Assembly (NCBI RefSeq): GCF_029227915.1
Contig: NC_079889.1
Location: forward strand, 312,001 to 376,000
Length of the DNA: 64,000 bases
Source of the DNA: Hydractinia symbiolongicarpus
Lineage: Eukaryota; Cnidaria; Hydrozoa; Anthoathecata; Hydractiniidae
Direction of reading: 5' to 3'
The position numbers were made by a program, and so were the translations under genes. Shown in pieces: positions 32,538 through 44,700 of the stretch (position 1 is the first letter of the stretch; each line of letters opens with the position of its first letter). Below the pieces are notes generated by a model that had not been told where the DNA came from, did no database searches, and saw nothing but the letters and a program-made list of their open reading frames with translations.

Positions 32538-35500
32538 CTATTCGTGCTTTTTTCTTAATGTCGAAATACAGCGTTTCAATAGTGGTGCAATGAGAGACCA
32601 TAAAATATATAAAACAAGTAATGTAAATGGTGTCAGCAGTATAAAATCTTCAATAGCTGTGAATACGATCCCAACTGTTTCCAGAGCGCTGTTATATGGT
32701 AAATTGTAACTATAAATGAATGTCCAGAACAGGTTAACAATGACCAGGAACGTGAGAGAAATCAAACTAAATGTTTCTGTTTTGTTCAAAGTGTTGTTTT
32801 TGTAAGGTAGGGTCATCAGGTGGTGCAACAAGAACATCAGTACAATTATACTGACGTAACACAGGCGATGAATAGATTCAATTTCGAAAACTACAGTGGC
32901 AGCAACAATGACGCGTCGAGACAACAAAATACAGTCCCACAATAACACAGTGTTTTTGTTGTGATCAATTCGAAAAGGTTCTTCAAATATGGCTACAATT
33001 TGTTTTTGTTCGGCACAAAAAAGTGATATTCGCTTTTTAGAACATGCTTTCCTCTTTACTAGATATAATAAAGCACATATGGGTGCGCAAAAACATATAT
33101 AAAACTCCTTTACCGTGATCACATCTTGCCTTAACATACGTGTTGATATATATACTGTGAAACAAAAGGGTAAAACCCATGTTATCGTGAATATTAAAAC
33201 TATGTACTGCCAATATGTGAAACATTGGATATCGCCATTGATGTATAAAACAGATTGTTCGTTTACTTCTACACAACTTAAAAATTTAAAGCATGTTGTA
33301 GCAATATTCACAAACGCCATTAAAATAATTTGAATAATGCAGATTCTCAATTGTACATCAGTGGACAGCATTAATTTTGCATGTTTATTCTTTCTTAGTA
33401 ATAACTCTGTGTATTGCAAATCATCCTCAACTCCCTCAATTCGATCTTGTTCATCACTTGTTTCATTATTATTGTTGTGTTTGCATATTTTTATTATTTT
33501 ATTTACGAGGAGAAATGCTAACAACACGGCAACCATATAAGCTGTAAATAAATACTCCTTTATTATTAATTTCTGTATGATATTCATACCTTTTATTGGA
33601 CATATTTTTGATGTAAAACTGGTAATAGACAACTCTAAATTGAAAAAAGATGATATTACACTTCGGATAAATGATGGGATACTGTAGTTTAAGCCTTTTC
33701 GCGGTGATTTTATTAAAGCATCTAATTGGTAAAATGTCACTAAGATTTTAAATAAACCCATAGTATTTGTGGTTGCATTAATTGTTGGTTTAACTTTTTG
33801 GGCGCTAGATACAGTTTCATTTTCATTGATTGTGTCGGACATCTGGGTGACTATTTCAGGATCTGATTTAGTGATTGCTTCTGTAAAATCATGTTCGTTA
33901 TTTTCTATTGTTAACCGATTGACGTTTTCTGGTTCCTTCCTGGATTTACATTTGGTCACGATTTGTGTCAAGATGGTTGGAATATCTTTTAAATAACAAA
34001 CAATCCCAACAAAAATTAAGCCACATGTAACAAAATAAATCCAGAAAGTAAGTATTTGACAGTTCTTGTCATGTTCGCAGTCATTGGAAAAAAAGTCAAC
34101 ATAGTGTGACTTTACGCACGAGCCACATAACGTTCCAGCACGATTACTTGCGCAAGTTGAAATATTAAAACATTTTCTACTTAAACTGGAGCAGCAATAC
34201 CCTGATAAGCAAGGCAAAAATTTTACAATACCATTTCTATTTGAATATCCCCAATAATTATCTTTACTTATTAAATTACCATCGCACAGCCCTCCAGCAG
34301 GACATTGATGACAGGTAACGTTGACACTTTCTAAATGAGCCGTCTTGTTCAAGTACTGATACGACTGCTTTAAACTATATGTACCCTTTTCACAACCAAC
34401 ACATTTCCATAAATAGAAATCACTTTTTGCCTTGTACATAACAAGCTGGTTAACTGGACAAGTATAATGGCATGGAGGCAGTAAAACCATTGGTTTATCG
34501 CCATAAGCAGAAATTGTTATTATGTCGTCATCGCTTGAGTTTGTTTTAACATTAATGCGTACATTTTTCATATACACAGCATTTCTGCTGTAGAACACTG
34601 CAGCGAACACTGTGTATGACGTTACAACGCTTGTTATGTTCACATTTTCTAATTGGATAAGTTCATCATTTTCAAAATAAAATGTTCCTCCGATAACAGC
34701 CGAGTTTTCAATAAATGTTGAGTTAAGTATGGTTATGGAGTTGTGGCTACTCCTTAAAACGCCACCCACCTCCCCAACGTTGTTTCTAAACACCGAAGTC
34801 AAAATAGACACGACAGTGTTATTTAGGTTTAATGTACCTTGTATATTACCACTAAAAACGCATCCTTTGATCACAATAGCTACGTAATGCAATGCTATAC
34901 AAGTTTTTGTATTTTTAAAAATCGAATTTGTGAATGTTGCAGTGTCCAAACCGTGTTCACTTCGAATAACCGAATCGGTAGGAAAACATTGAGAAAATAT
35001 CACATTTGTGATCACAAGTTTACCACCATATCCTGGAGCATAAAAAAATATTATATTATCAATAATTCCCGATGGATGTGTAAATACAGAATTAGTTATT
35101 GTGAGTAAATGCTCTTGTGCATTAAATGGCGTATAACCCAAGTATATTAATACGCCTCCGCCTATGAGCGAGTTGTTAACGGTGATATTAATGTTATTAG
35201 ATGCCAAACCACGTATATTTATTAGAAGATAATCAAAAGTTATGATGCATCGGTTTATATTAATCTCAATTAAGCTTTTTCTAGTTGCATTCAAATTCTT
35301 AGCATCTGTCTCGTAGGGATACATGTCATAATAAATAATTCCCAAGCCAAAACTTTGCTGATTAAAATTTACAGTACAGTTGGTAACATCAAGTCGACTG
35401 TAAGTATCGTATACCTTCCACGTGAGAATGTAAATATTAAGGAAGCTTATTGATTTCAAGCTAAGAAACGATTGAGTAGTGTTAAACTGAAATGCATAAA

Positions 35501-36543
35501 GAAGACTGGGTGGTCCCCGATTGGATATTATAGCTGGATAATTACTATCTAAAGATGTTGTAATATAAAGATTCTTGAGAATCAAGATAGGTTCGTTCTG
35601 ACGATAAATAAACGATTCTTTGTTTCCACCTTCTAACACGACTGTATCATTATTCAATGCGACGTTTTGGATACTGTAATTGATCGATTTACATTTTGAA
35701 TTAAGTTTTCCACAAGATAATTTATCTTGACCAAATGGTGAAACGTGTATTTTCTTCGATAAACAAACTAAATATAAAATATAATGATATAGGACATAAT
35801 AAGAAATAATATGGGAGTTTAAATTGCACAATGTTCAGTCAACTCTAGGTGTAAACAATACTAATTTCCATTTATGTCTATCGGATATGCAATTGAAAAA
35901 GAATGTAAATTGAAGTCAGAATACTTTGTTCATACACATTACCTGGCAATAAATATAAGCAAAACAGAAAATCTGCGACAAAATAAGCCACCGCGATAAA
36001 AAGACGGTTAGAGCGAAATAAAAAAAGATTTCAAATAAAAAAGAGTATCTTTATATTTTATCAGCATGAGAAATAATATCTGTGTTACATTTTTGGGGAT
36101 TTACAGTTTTGCGAATTACGAAATAGTGCTCTGCTTAGAACACAAACTAAGAATTAGACAGCACCCATATAAATTATCTTTAATATTTTGCACATAGAAG
36201 CAGCAAAAAATTGTATAAGGAGCATGAACTTGAATCTCTCAAACACCAATTCGAAAAACAACAAACCCATTGCAAAATTTGATGGAAACATTGATACAAA
36301 ATTAAGTGAACATATGTATCTAAAAAATTTATAACTACCATTTCCATTATTATTCTAAATTTATTTTGCCCCTGACTTTTTCCAATGGCGTGGCATTTAA
36401 GACCATAGTATTGTTACACCCTTCTTTCAAATCTTCATAACGTATAAATGAGAACTAAAAAACACGGTGTGCAATTTAAAATACATACCATTATGAAAAG
36501 ATAAAATAATAATGACGGTCACTAGTGTATTAATCTTTTTCAT
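32538..36543 (-). CDS. Large membrane protein: beta-helix-like ectodomain, Cys-rich module, multi-pass C-terminus (two exons)
   Basis: Predicted 1,094 residues. The long ORF has no in-frame ATG at its 5' end and is closed by a stop at once, but ATATTTTATATTTAG gives an acceptor at 35,768-35,769. A separate exon (36,489-36,543) encodes MKKINTLVTVIIILSFHN plus one base, followed by donor GTATGT; the phase (1+2) matches exactly and supplies the missing signal peptide. After it: about 400 residues of beta-strand repeats rich in NNxITVNNSxI and xNSTFxxNSA motifs (right-handed beta-helix-like). Next is a Cys-rich module at about 455-590 with CHQCPAGGLCDG, YCCSS and CASNRAGTLCGSC, resembling ephrin-receptor-like/GCC2-GCC3 repeats. 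Then come roughly eight or nine hydrophobic helices with two cytosolic charged loops. Receptor-like architecture; I know no experimental function. A decayed paralogue lies 1 kb upstream in the other orientation. A 3' splice site also lies 16 nt before the ATG. Confidence 0.85.
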
Positions 36544-36559
36544 ATTTCGTTCAAAAAAT

Positions 36560-37620
36560 CTAAAAAACAAGGAGATTTTCTTCAGTGGAATGCTACAAAA
36601 GAATAATCATACACGTTTCCCAAAGAAAAGCCTTCAGCATACTTTTAAAAGTCCAAAATAACACACCTAAGTGCTTATACACATTCCAATTATTTCAGAT
36701 CTTATTATTCTTTGACATTGTTACTTCTTCTTTGCGAGAGGATTGTGTAAAAATAATGAACAGATCCAGATGCAATAGCAAATCCGGCATTATACAGTCA
36801 ATTTTGTGATATGCATATCTTCTGTTTTAATTCTCATATGATTCTTAAAATTTCGAGCCTTAAATAACTTGTCTTAAAATTACCCGTCTACCAACTACGG
36901 AGCCAATTAAATTCAAAGTTTAACTAACTAATAGCAACGCTTCTTCTTTCTCGTCAGAAAACAAGAAAACAGCTTTGACACGAAACTGTTTGCATCCAGT
37001 ATCAGTAAATAGCTAAGGCTCTATTTTACTTCTAGCATTAACTAAATCCATTCTTCACCTTACTTCTTTGTTTCACAGACCATGATAAAATTCATATACA
37101 ACTTAAAAGTTTCCACAACCAAATTTGTCAGGGGAATATTTAACTAACAATAGCTAAGTGGCTTGCTGTTCGTAAGCATAGGTTTTGCTCAAATAAAAAG
37201 CAACTCAAACACCATCATTTTTCTAGAAGTTAAGTTCGAATCCTATTCCTGTCCACGATATTTTCGTCCATGTCTTTCTCATACACAATAAAAATAGATA
37301 AAATAATTAAGAATGTCATAAATTTACAAACCTAATTTTTCCTTTCGCTTTGACACGGCGTTTACACACTTGACAGAAACATAAACTCCGACAAGTCTTA
37401 GTGTACACAAAAATAGGTTTTATTTTGTTTCTAAACAACCGATTAACACAAAATAATATAGTTTGCTCTCCTTTGTGTTTGTAAGGGTACATGTATATAA
37501 CATTGTCTTGTAAGTTCTATAGTAGAGGTACATATAGACAATGGAGGTAAACCATTGAACAAACAATAATGTGTCACGTATGTTCTGTAGGTGGATAATG
37601 TAAAAGTTATGTAAAAAGCA
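36560..37620. other. Spacer between the membrane-protein gene and its decayed paralogue
   Basis: AT-rich; nothing recognised. It would include the promoter region of the minus-strand gene. Confidence 0.4.
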
Positions 37621-37639
37621 TGAAACTTTTTGGGTGATT

Positions 37640-38438
37640 TATTTTCCAAGGTCATTCTAAATTTATTCCTTGTCCACAACAGTATTGCTGTTCACAAAAG
37701 GATGGAAAGTTTACCCCCATTAAAAGTTGCGCCAAATATAGGACTGGTAAATTATGTGGAATACGCGGGGGGGATATGTCAGGTAATTGATTTTGATAAC
37801 CGTTGTCTTTCTATACTTAAATCTACTAGACATGAAGATTTTGGACTGTGTTTAACTTTTTTGGCACAACTTATGCGATGATATTGGCCCACCTGAAAGT
37901 TTATTCACAAAATATTTTTGCATAACACTAAAAATAAAATTTTCTGGGGTGAAAATGAAATAAACAAAACTCGAGCTATAATAATCGCCATGAATATACC
38001 ATGATTGGTGAGGACTGTTATCATGTCGTACATGGATCACCAACCACAGAACAAGTGATGTCATCGAATCACAAATACTACGGACAGAGCAGCAGAATAT
38101 TAGTAATGTTAAAAAATTCAGTTGCCTTTTATCAGATCAAGGGTTTAATTCATATTAAAGTGGACCTCAAAACTAATAAACAGAAGAACGTTCTTAATAC
38201 ATTTGTACTTGGAATTTATACCTTAAATTACCAAGGTACTTTCTTTAAATTTTGCCCTAAAAAGGACATGACAGTTGTCGAAAGAATGATTATCAAAGAA
38301 TTTTTGTTTGTTTCTTGTATGCTTCTTTCAGCATTTATATTTTTATTGATTGCAGGATTGTTTCGCGTTATGCGAAGAAGAGGATATATTATTGGAGATA
38401 TCGCAAAATTCTACTTCGTAGATCCAGAAGTTATTTGA
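37640..38438 (+). pseudogene. Decayed paralogue of the 1,094-residue membrane protein
   Basis: Two blocks align with the intact gene at 32.5-36.5 kb. Block 1 (about 37,656-37,767) reads KFIPCPQQYCCSQKDGK ... SCAKYRTGKLCGI, matching KFLPCLSGYCCSSLSRK ... TCASNRAGTLCGS in cysteine pattern. Block 2 (about 38,090-38,400) reads RILVMLKNSVAFYQIKGLI ... FFKFCPKKDMTVVERMIIKE and FLFVSCMLLSAFIFLLIAG, matching KILVTFYQLDALIKS ... SKICPIKGMNIIQKLIIKE and its next helix. Block 2 is one open frame to a stop at 38,438, so half the helices are missing. Block 1 is in another frame and joined to block 2 by unrelated or decayed sequence. It could be an exon pair of a very divergent gene, but loss of the rest argues for a pseudogene. 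Confidence 0.7.
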
Positions 38439-38753
38439 CATAACTACCAATAAATACCCCGCCTGGTAATATTTCAATGTTTTTTAAAATAACGTTATTT
38501 GAAAATTCAAATTGTTTAGAATTACATTATATATTAAACATTTAACAAAATAGTCGCGAATAGCGTATCTTATTTTCCTAAATTTTATCAGCCGACATTT
38601 TTTTAACCCTTGATTAGTTGTCCGATAATATTTCTTGAATCTCAATAAGTGAAACTGTTTGTAGTTTTTACTTTTACATTTGCTGGTCTATAACTTTTGT
38701 TTTAGATGAGGGATAGGCTTATAAATTTACTTCATATTTTCGTTTCTCTTGAA

Positions 38754-38797
38754 TGCAAAAAAGCAATGTAAGTTAATCATGTGCATACTTGTTCAAT
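38754..38797 (+). repeat. 44-bp repeat, copy 1
   Basis: GAATGCAAAAAAGCAATGTAAGTTAATCATGTGC-type sequence; a near-identical copy lies at 41,509-41,556 in the same orientation. The sequence around both is AT-rich and non-genic. Confidence 0.75.
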
Positions 38798-39027
38798 ATT
38801 GTTTATATAGTTATAAAAAGAAACAAGAAAAAAGTCAGGGAAATTCCCTCAAACATTTTAAACTTTTTAAATGACTAAACGCTTGAAAAATTAGATGAAA
38901 CAATTGATTTGATTTAAGGAACTCCCCTTTCGGAAAGTTAAACTTTAGCTTCTGATTTTGTTATAGTTTAGCCACAAGTAGTAAAATAAAAAATTCTGCC
39001 ATCATGTATCAGTGCAAGGTAGGATGC

Positions 39028-39222
39028 TAATAACGTGGTCCGTGATCCGGGTTGGTTATCAAAAATTTCGTGTACAATCGTCTGACGAGAGTGCACGACC
39101 ATGGTTGTCCTCGGGTAAAGGCAACTCCTGTCATCCTCGGGTTAAGGTGACAAGGTTTGGTGCTACCTAAAAGTGCTGCCCGACCCTCAGCCCATAAAAG
39201 GGATCGACCACTCTTTTTACTT
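39028..39222 (-). repeat. Dispersed repeat R3, copy 4 (inverted)
   Basis: Reverse complement of the R3 units at 28.9 and 30.3 kb (GTGGTCCGTGATCCGGGTTG ... GCACGACCATGGTTGTCC ... CTGCCCGACCCTCAGCCC). The minus-strand open frame it creates is not a gene. Confidence 0.8.
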
Positions 39223-40009
39223 ACCATAAAGTTCAAAATTAACCCAACCGAATAATGGGTTGAAGCAATTTTTGTGACAATGCGTTTAAATGGTAAACTG
39301 AAATCTCAGACACATGTTGGGTCGCCACCAGACAGGTTGTGTATTCTACCTAGACGGTGGATGTAGACTTAAAAATGTTTAGAATTTTAATCCCTAACAT
39401 AACATTAACACTTTCTTTTTCCAGGTCGATTTTTCCTTAGCAACTTACTAAGCAACTTTAGCCCTGAATTTCTAAGATTCCATAGCAACCTCAGCCCTGA
39501 ACCAAAAAGTAGAGTTGCTTATAAAAAAATGTGTACTGCTGTTGTTCCTTTGAGAATATATATCGTTATTGCTCAACGTGCTTTATGTATGGATATGCAG
39601 GTAGCTGTCCTTCAAAAAGTGCAATGATCGTTAACATGAAACGGCACGTACCATCTGTATACTTACAATGATACTGTGCATTAGTATCAATACCTGTATT
39701 TTGCCTGTGTGTGGGCGTGTGAGAAAGTCTTTCTCATACTCTCCTAACGTTACCCTGCTTTCATCTTGTTAAAACAGATCACAGTGTCCGCCACTTTCAT
39801 CTGCGTGTTGCTAACTTAAAAACACCGGTCATGGCTTGAGTAGGCAATTCTCATTTGCTTATGCAAGGTACTACTTTTAGAATTGTAAAGCTCCAGATAT
39901 TTTTTGCAAGGACGAAACTGTAAGATAAAACGTAGAGTGTTGATTCATTTTCTAAAAATAGTACAGAATAGATTCCTTAAATAAATAGTATAGATAGAAT
40001 TTTACGTCA

Positions 40010-40460
40010 TCATTATTTTTTAATGCATGGATTTTCTGTATGTCTGTGTGTCTGCCTGTCTATTTATCTATCTATCTGTCCGTTTATGTCTGTTTGACTC
40101 TCTATGAGTCAAAATGCTACCTGCAAGTAGCGACGTGCGAATTTATGAACTAGTCGCTAGTCCGTGGAAGGTTTTACGTGAGACCGCCCGTTGTAAATAT
40201 TTCCCAAATCGCAATTTCGTGCAACCTTGTCCACTTGTTAGCATGAAGTAATGACATTTTACTGAGATAGGGGTTATTACTATAATTATGAGCACGATTA
40301 TAGTACAGTTTATAATTTAATTAACCCCAGGTTCTAATAAATTGCAAAAAGATCACAGGATCGCCCGTCTTTTAAATCCCGCACGTGGTTTTTTGTTGCA
40401 ATTTTGTGTGCTCGTAGCACGATTTTTTTCAACTACTATTAATATAGAGATGAATTTGTC
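40010..40460 (+). repeat. Dispersed repeat R2 copies with TCTG/TCTA microsatellite
   Basis: A (TCTG)/(TCTA) run lies at about 40,040-40,090. R2 words follow at 40,150-40,250 (CTAGTCGCTAGTCCGTGGAAGG, CGCCCGTTGTAAATATTTCC, TTCGTGCAACC, GTCCACTTGTTAGC), and another partial copy at about 40,360-40,460 (GATCGCCCGTCTTTTAAATC, CCGCACGTGGTTTTTTG). Confidence 0.6.
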
Positions 40461-40843
40461 ACATCTGACGAAGTCATATTTAAACGTCCGCAAGGCAAAC
40501 ATTTTTAATTGAAGGTAGGTGTTAAAACAGATTTTAATAGCTGGACAATTTGATAAAAGAAATTAAAAAAGGAAGAGATAATTATTTTTTAAAATTCTAT
40601 TTCATAGAAAAAAAGTTTACCAAAACCAGCTCCGGTTACTGTTAGATTAGCGATTCCATACTTAGCAACATTGTGCTATTTTTCAAAAAATATGTTTTTT
40701 GTACTAAGTTCAAAAGTTCGTAAGAATTATAACGTTAAAATTGTTGGCAATATATACACAAATATTTACTTTACACTAATATTAATAAAAAGAATTTTCT
40801 GCCATACCTTATTCAATTATCGCGAGTACAAATTTTATAGCAG

Positions 40844-40916
40844 GTAAGGTATACTACTTTTAGCGCGATGTTAAGACTTCTAGTTTTAACATCGCGCTAA
40901 AAGTAGTATACCTTAC
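40844..40916. repeat. Perfect hairpin: 31-bp stem, 11-base loop
   Basis: The left arm 40,844-40,874 (GTAAGGTATACTACTTTTAG...) is the exact reverse complement of 40,886-40,916, with GACTTCTAGTT between. The 73-base unit could be a recent foldback element or a small-RNA (miRNA/hairpin siRNA) precursor; sequence alone does not decide. Confidence 0.9.
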
Positions 40917-40919
40917 TGG

Positions 40920-41715
40920 TAAATGACCATGTACGGAAAAGAGGATTTTAATTCGTTTTTTGAAATATATTAATAATTGCCTTTTCTCATCCTTGACACG
41001 ACCCAAAATATATATAGAGAGAAAAAAATTCAGGTAAAAATAGCATTGCGTAAAAATTTATTCCATCCTGGTCGGTTAAAAGCTGATTAGCGTCAAAATT
41101 AGTCCAAATAAAATGACACATTGGCTTAATCCAATTCTTAAAACAGTCTCATAGAAATATTAAAGCAGAAAAATAATAAAAAAAATATATTATTCGTACG
41201 GCAAAGTATAAATGTTTAATTCTATATAGTAGTTTGAAATAACATTCCACACAAACCAGACATTCTTATACTTCACAAAACCATTAGGGATACACTATCG
41301 CAAACATTTTAGTAAAGTCGATTTTATAGCGCCGGGAAATACCTCATCTCAAAACTTTTGCCCAAGCTCGTTCTTAGATCCCTTTTAGCTTCTGTAATGT
41401 GCACTCTGCCATAAAGTCGAAAATTTCTGACTTTGCTTAACTAATCTTACCCTCATCTTTTTTGACGAACAACAGTAGCAAAAGTGTGTGTGTTATAAAG
41501 AATACTCGAATGCAAAAAAACAATGTGGGTTAATCATGTGCATACTTGTTCAAAGAACAATATATATATATATGTCGTGGCTGAGAGAATGAAAATAGTT
41601 CCTGATATTTTACCCGATCAAATTTCCATCATTCCCCTATTCATATTTTAATAGCTAAGTACCTCCATTGATAGAACAAGACCATCTTGTCAAAAAGATT
41701 CGAACTTGGGACAGA
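40920..41715. other. AT-rich DNA downstream of the TBC gene
   Basis: Nothing recognised except the second copy of the 44-bp repeat (41,509-41,556) followed by a short AT microsatellite at about 41,561-41,572. Confidence 0.4.
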
Positions 41716-44700
41716 TCAGGGGGAGAATATTGTTTTGAACTCTCCTTCTTGCTTATATTTTTTCATGGCAGTGCCCAAATCAAACAGTTTTTCAAAGTGA
41801 TCACACAACACTGGTTCGGAGAGCATACAGGCAAGGAACTGCCCGTATCTTATTTTCCATTCCTGATCTAGTAAACCAACTGTTTGATTTTCACCAGATA
41901 TTTGTTTTGTAGTACTTGATTCGTTGTCTGGCATACAGTCTATTTTTTGGCTGCTAGTAACACTATCTGGATCAAATCTTGACATACTTGTGTCTCCTGC
42001 CGTTTTATTTTCAGTTTCATTTAAAACATCCTGATCTTGTGAGTGCTCTTGTGTTTTTACGCTTAAAAAATCGTTCAATGAAATAGACGACGTTTCAGAG
42101 TCATGTAACTTCGGCACAAAAACAAAAGTCTCATTTGATGTGATGTCCAGATTAGGGTTATCTACTAAAGACATAGTTTCAGTTAACTCAGCTAGTTCTT
42201 CATTTGTGACGCCATTTATATTATCACTTGTAATGACCCCGTTAGTAGCTGTCTCCTTGGCAACGTCACCAATTTGTAATAGCAACGTTCCGCACTTTGC
42301 AATGGCTTGGTATAAAGCTTGTTCTTGAGTTGGATCCTCACGAAATAAAGAGAAAAAACTCTTCCACAGCTCGATAAATTGAGCCTATAAAACAAAAAGA
42401 GAACTTTACATCAAATGCATGTAACAAAAACAAACAAACAAACAAGTCAATGATCAAAAAACCAACTAATTCACTGTTGCGTAGGAAAATAAATTTAAAA
42501 ACAGACTTCTTTGCATTTTCTCGAACAACTACTTACAAAAGCTTATATATCCTTACCTGGTTCATATCTGTCAACTCGTCATCGCTATTCTTTTCTTCAT
42601 CGTCTTCAATCATGGACTCAACAAACTTTTTCACTTTCAACCGTGCTTCAGCGCTTTCTGCATTTGACAACTCGAGTAAATTCGTTGTATCCAAATCAAT
42701 CTCATCGACGCTATGTTCAATAACTTTATCGACACTTGGTGATTTGTTAATATCATCTTTGAAGTCCTTGTTGTCATCTGATATCACTCCTGCTTTTTCT
42801 TCCGACAAGAGTTTACCAGAATCATTGCTAGCTCTGTCGCTATTTTTCGTATTATGGACGATGTGATGTTCATCGTTCATCGCTTCCTCAAGTTCATCTT
42901 CAAAATGATCTACACGAAACTCTAGCGGGCTTTTAGAGTGGCTTCTATCTCGAAGTTCCGGATCCACTTTATTTAAGCTGGGTCTTTTACTAGACGAGGT
43001 GATTACCTCACCCGATCGCGTTAACGAGCAAAAATTGGGAGATGTACCTAAAGGACTATCTATTATCTGATTAGATAATGGGGAACTATCCGAAGGGGTT
43101 AAAACAATATTCTCTTTGTCTTCCACACGTCCAAGGGCTTCCATGCGAGATGTTCTTATAACGTATAAAGGCTCTTCTTTATTGGTCGCTTCTTCACTTT
43201 TTAGAAAACGATCTTCTTCTGTTACCTCGGCTAAACAAGAACATAAGTATTTATCAACATTTGATAATTTAAAAAAAAAATGATGATATATAAAAGGAGG
43301 TACTGCATTGAAGAAAAGTAAAAACACAGCTGCAAATAGTGGAAACAGCTTCTCCAGCATATAGTGTCAACAGTGGAAAAAATGTCCTACGTTTTACAAA
43401 AGATCCTGTGACTTTTTCGGTTTGAAGGAAAAATTATCAAAATCATTTGCTGTTTATTTTTTTTTAAACATTCTCTCTACTAGAAACGATGATAAATCTA
43501 GTAATTTCTTGGAAAACAAGAAACATTTCAGCACACGATTGAGCTGACAATAAGTTACATTAAGTCCCTGAAAAAAGTGAAAAAACTATTACGCACAAGC
43601 CGTCAGCGAGACACGATTTCTTATATTATAAAAGAAAGACGATCAGGAAGGTGCCATTATACATCTGAGCTAGTATTGCACTTTAGGATGAAAACAAACT
43701 AAATAGATATTTAACTCAATAGTCGTATTTTGACCATCTCTAAACTCAAAAGACGTCATAACTAGGCAACAGAAAACATAATAGACGTCATATTTAAACG
43801 ACTTTCAAATTAAAGAAGATGTCACATTAAGGTAAGCTTAAAAGTCGTCATAATTAAACGACAACAAAAACAATGACGTTATAATTAAACAACAACAAAC
43901 GCCTACCGGCCGACTCTACCACATCGTACGAATCAACATCATCATTTGAAAGTTCTTGCAACTCCTGTAGTGGTAACGCAGGGGGAAGATGCATTTGATA
44001 GAGTAACTTCATTTTCTGCGTTATATCACCTCGACATATTTTCTCGAATACAATTGTAAATTCTTTGAAATTAATTATTCCCTTACATTTAGTGTCAACG
44101 ACCTGAAAAGATGACAAAAAAAGGGGGATCAATAAATAAGACATTCAGCCACCAAGCCTAAAATGTATCAGTCGCCAAATTTTTATTTTTATTCCAAATA
44201 TTTATCAAGGATATAGCCACTTCAGTGTTGAAAAAACTACCATTAATGTAGATCCTCTGTTCAAAATGTATATATTGGGTATACACTGGCATGACCTACT
44301 TAATCTGCCCTGAATGGCATGGGATTTTTGAGAAAAATTGCGATATGCAACGAAAAAGTTCTGTACCTGATTGCTAAACAACATACATAGTTTTTGCTTT
44401 ATCTGGAAAAACTACACAAAGTCAATTGCCTGATAATTACCATTTTAATATATATATATTTTTAATTTCCTTATACAATGTGAAAGTATAATCCATCAGT
44501 CTGATGTCGTGACAATCAGTCTCCCTAATTGTTTCAAGTGCAAACATTTGAAAAAATATAACCGCTTTTTACCCTGAAACATCTATTAGCCAAAACATCA
44601 CTCATTTCGCCACCACCCCACGGTGAAAGTGCACTAAATAAATCCTGAAAGCGTTGCTTATCTATCCAGATCCCCTCGTGTGGATCCCTCCAACTGTTGT

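Noticed and set aside
32245-34000. Plus-strand ORFs opposite the membrane-protein gene
   Set aside because: Antisense shadows of a long, domain-bearing minus-strand gene.
35768-35831. Reading the large membrane protein from the 5' edge of its long ORF
   Set aside because: No ATG there and an upstream stop. The splice acceptor at 35,768-35,769 with the phase-matched signal-peptide exon explains the start better.
39027-39236. 69-codon minus-strand ORF
   Set aside because: Entirely inside an inverted copy of repeat R3.
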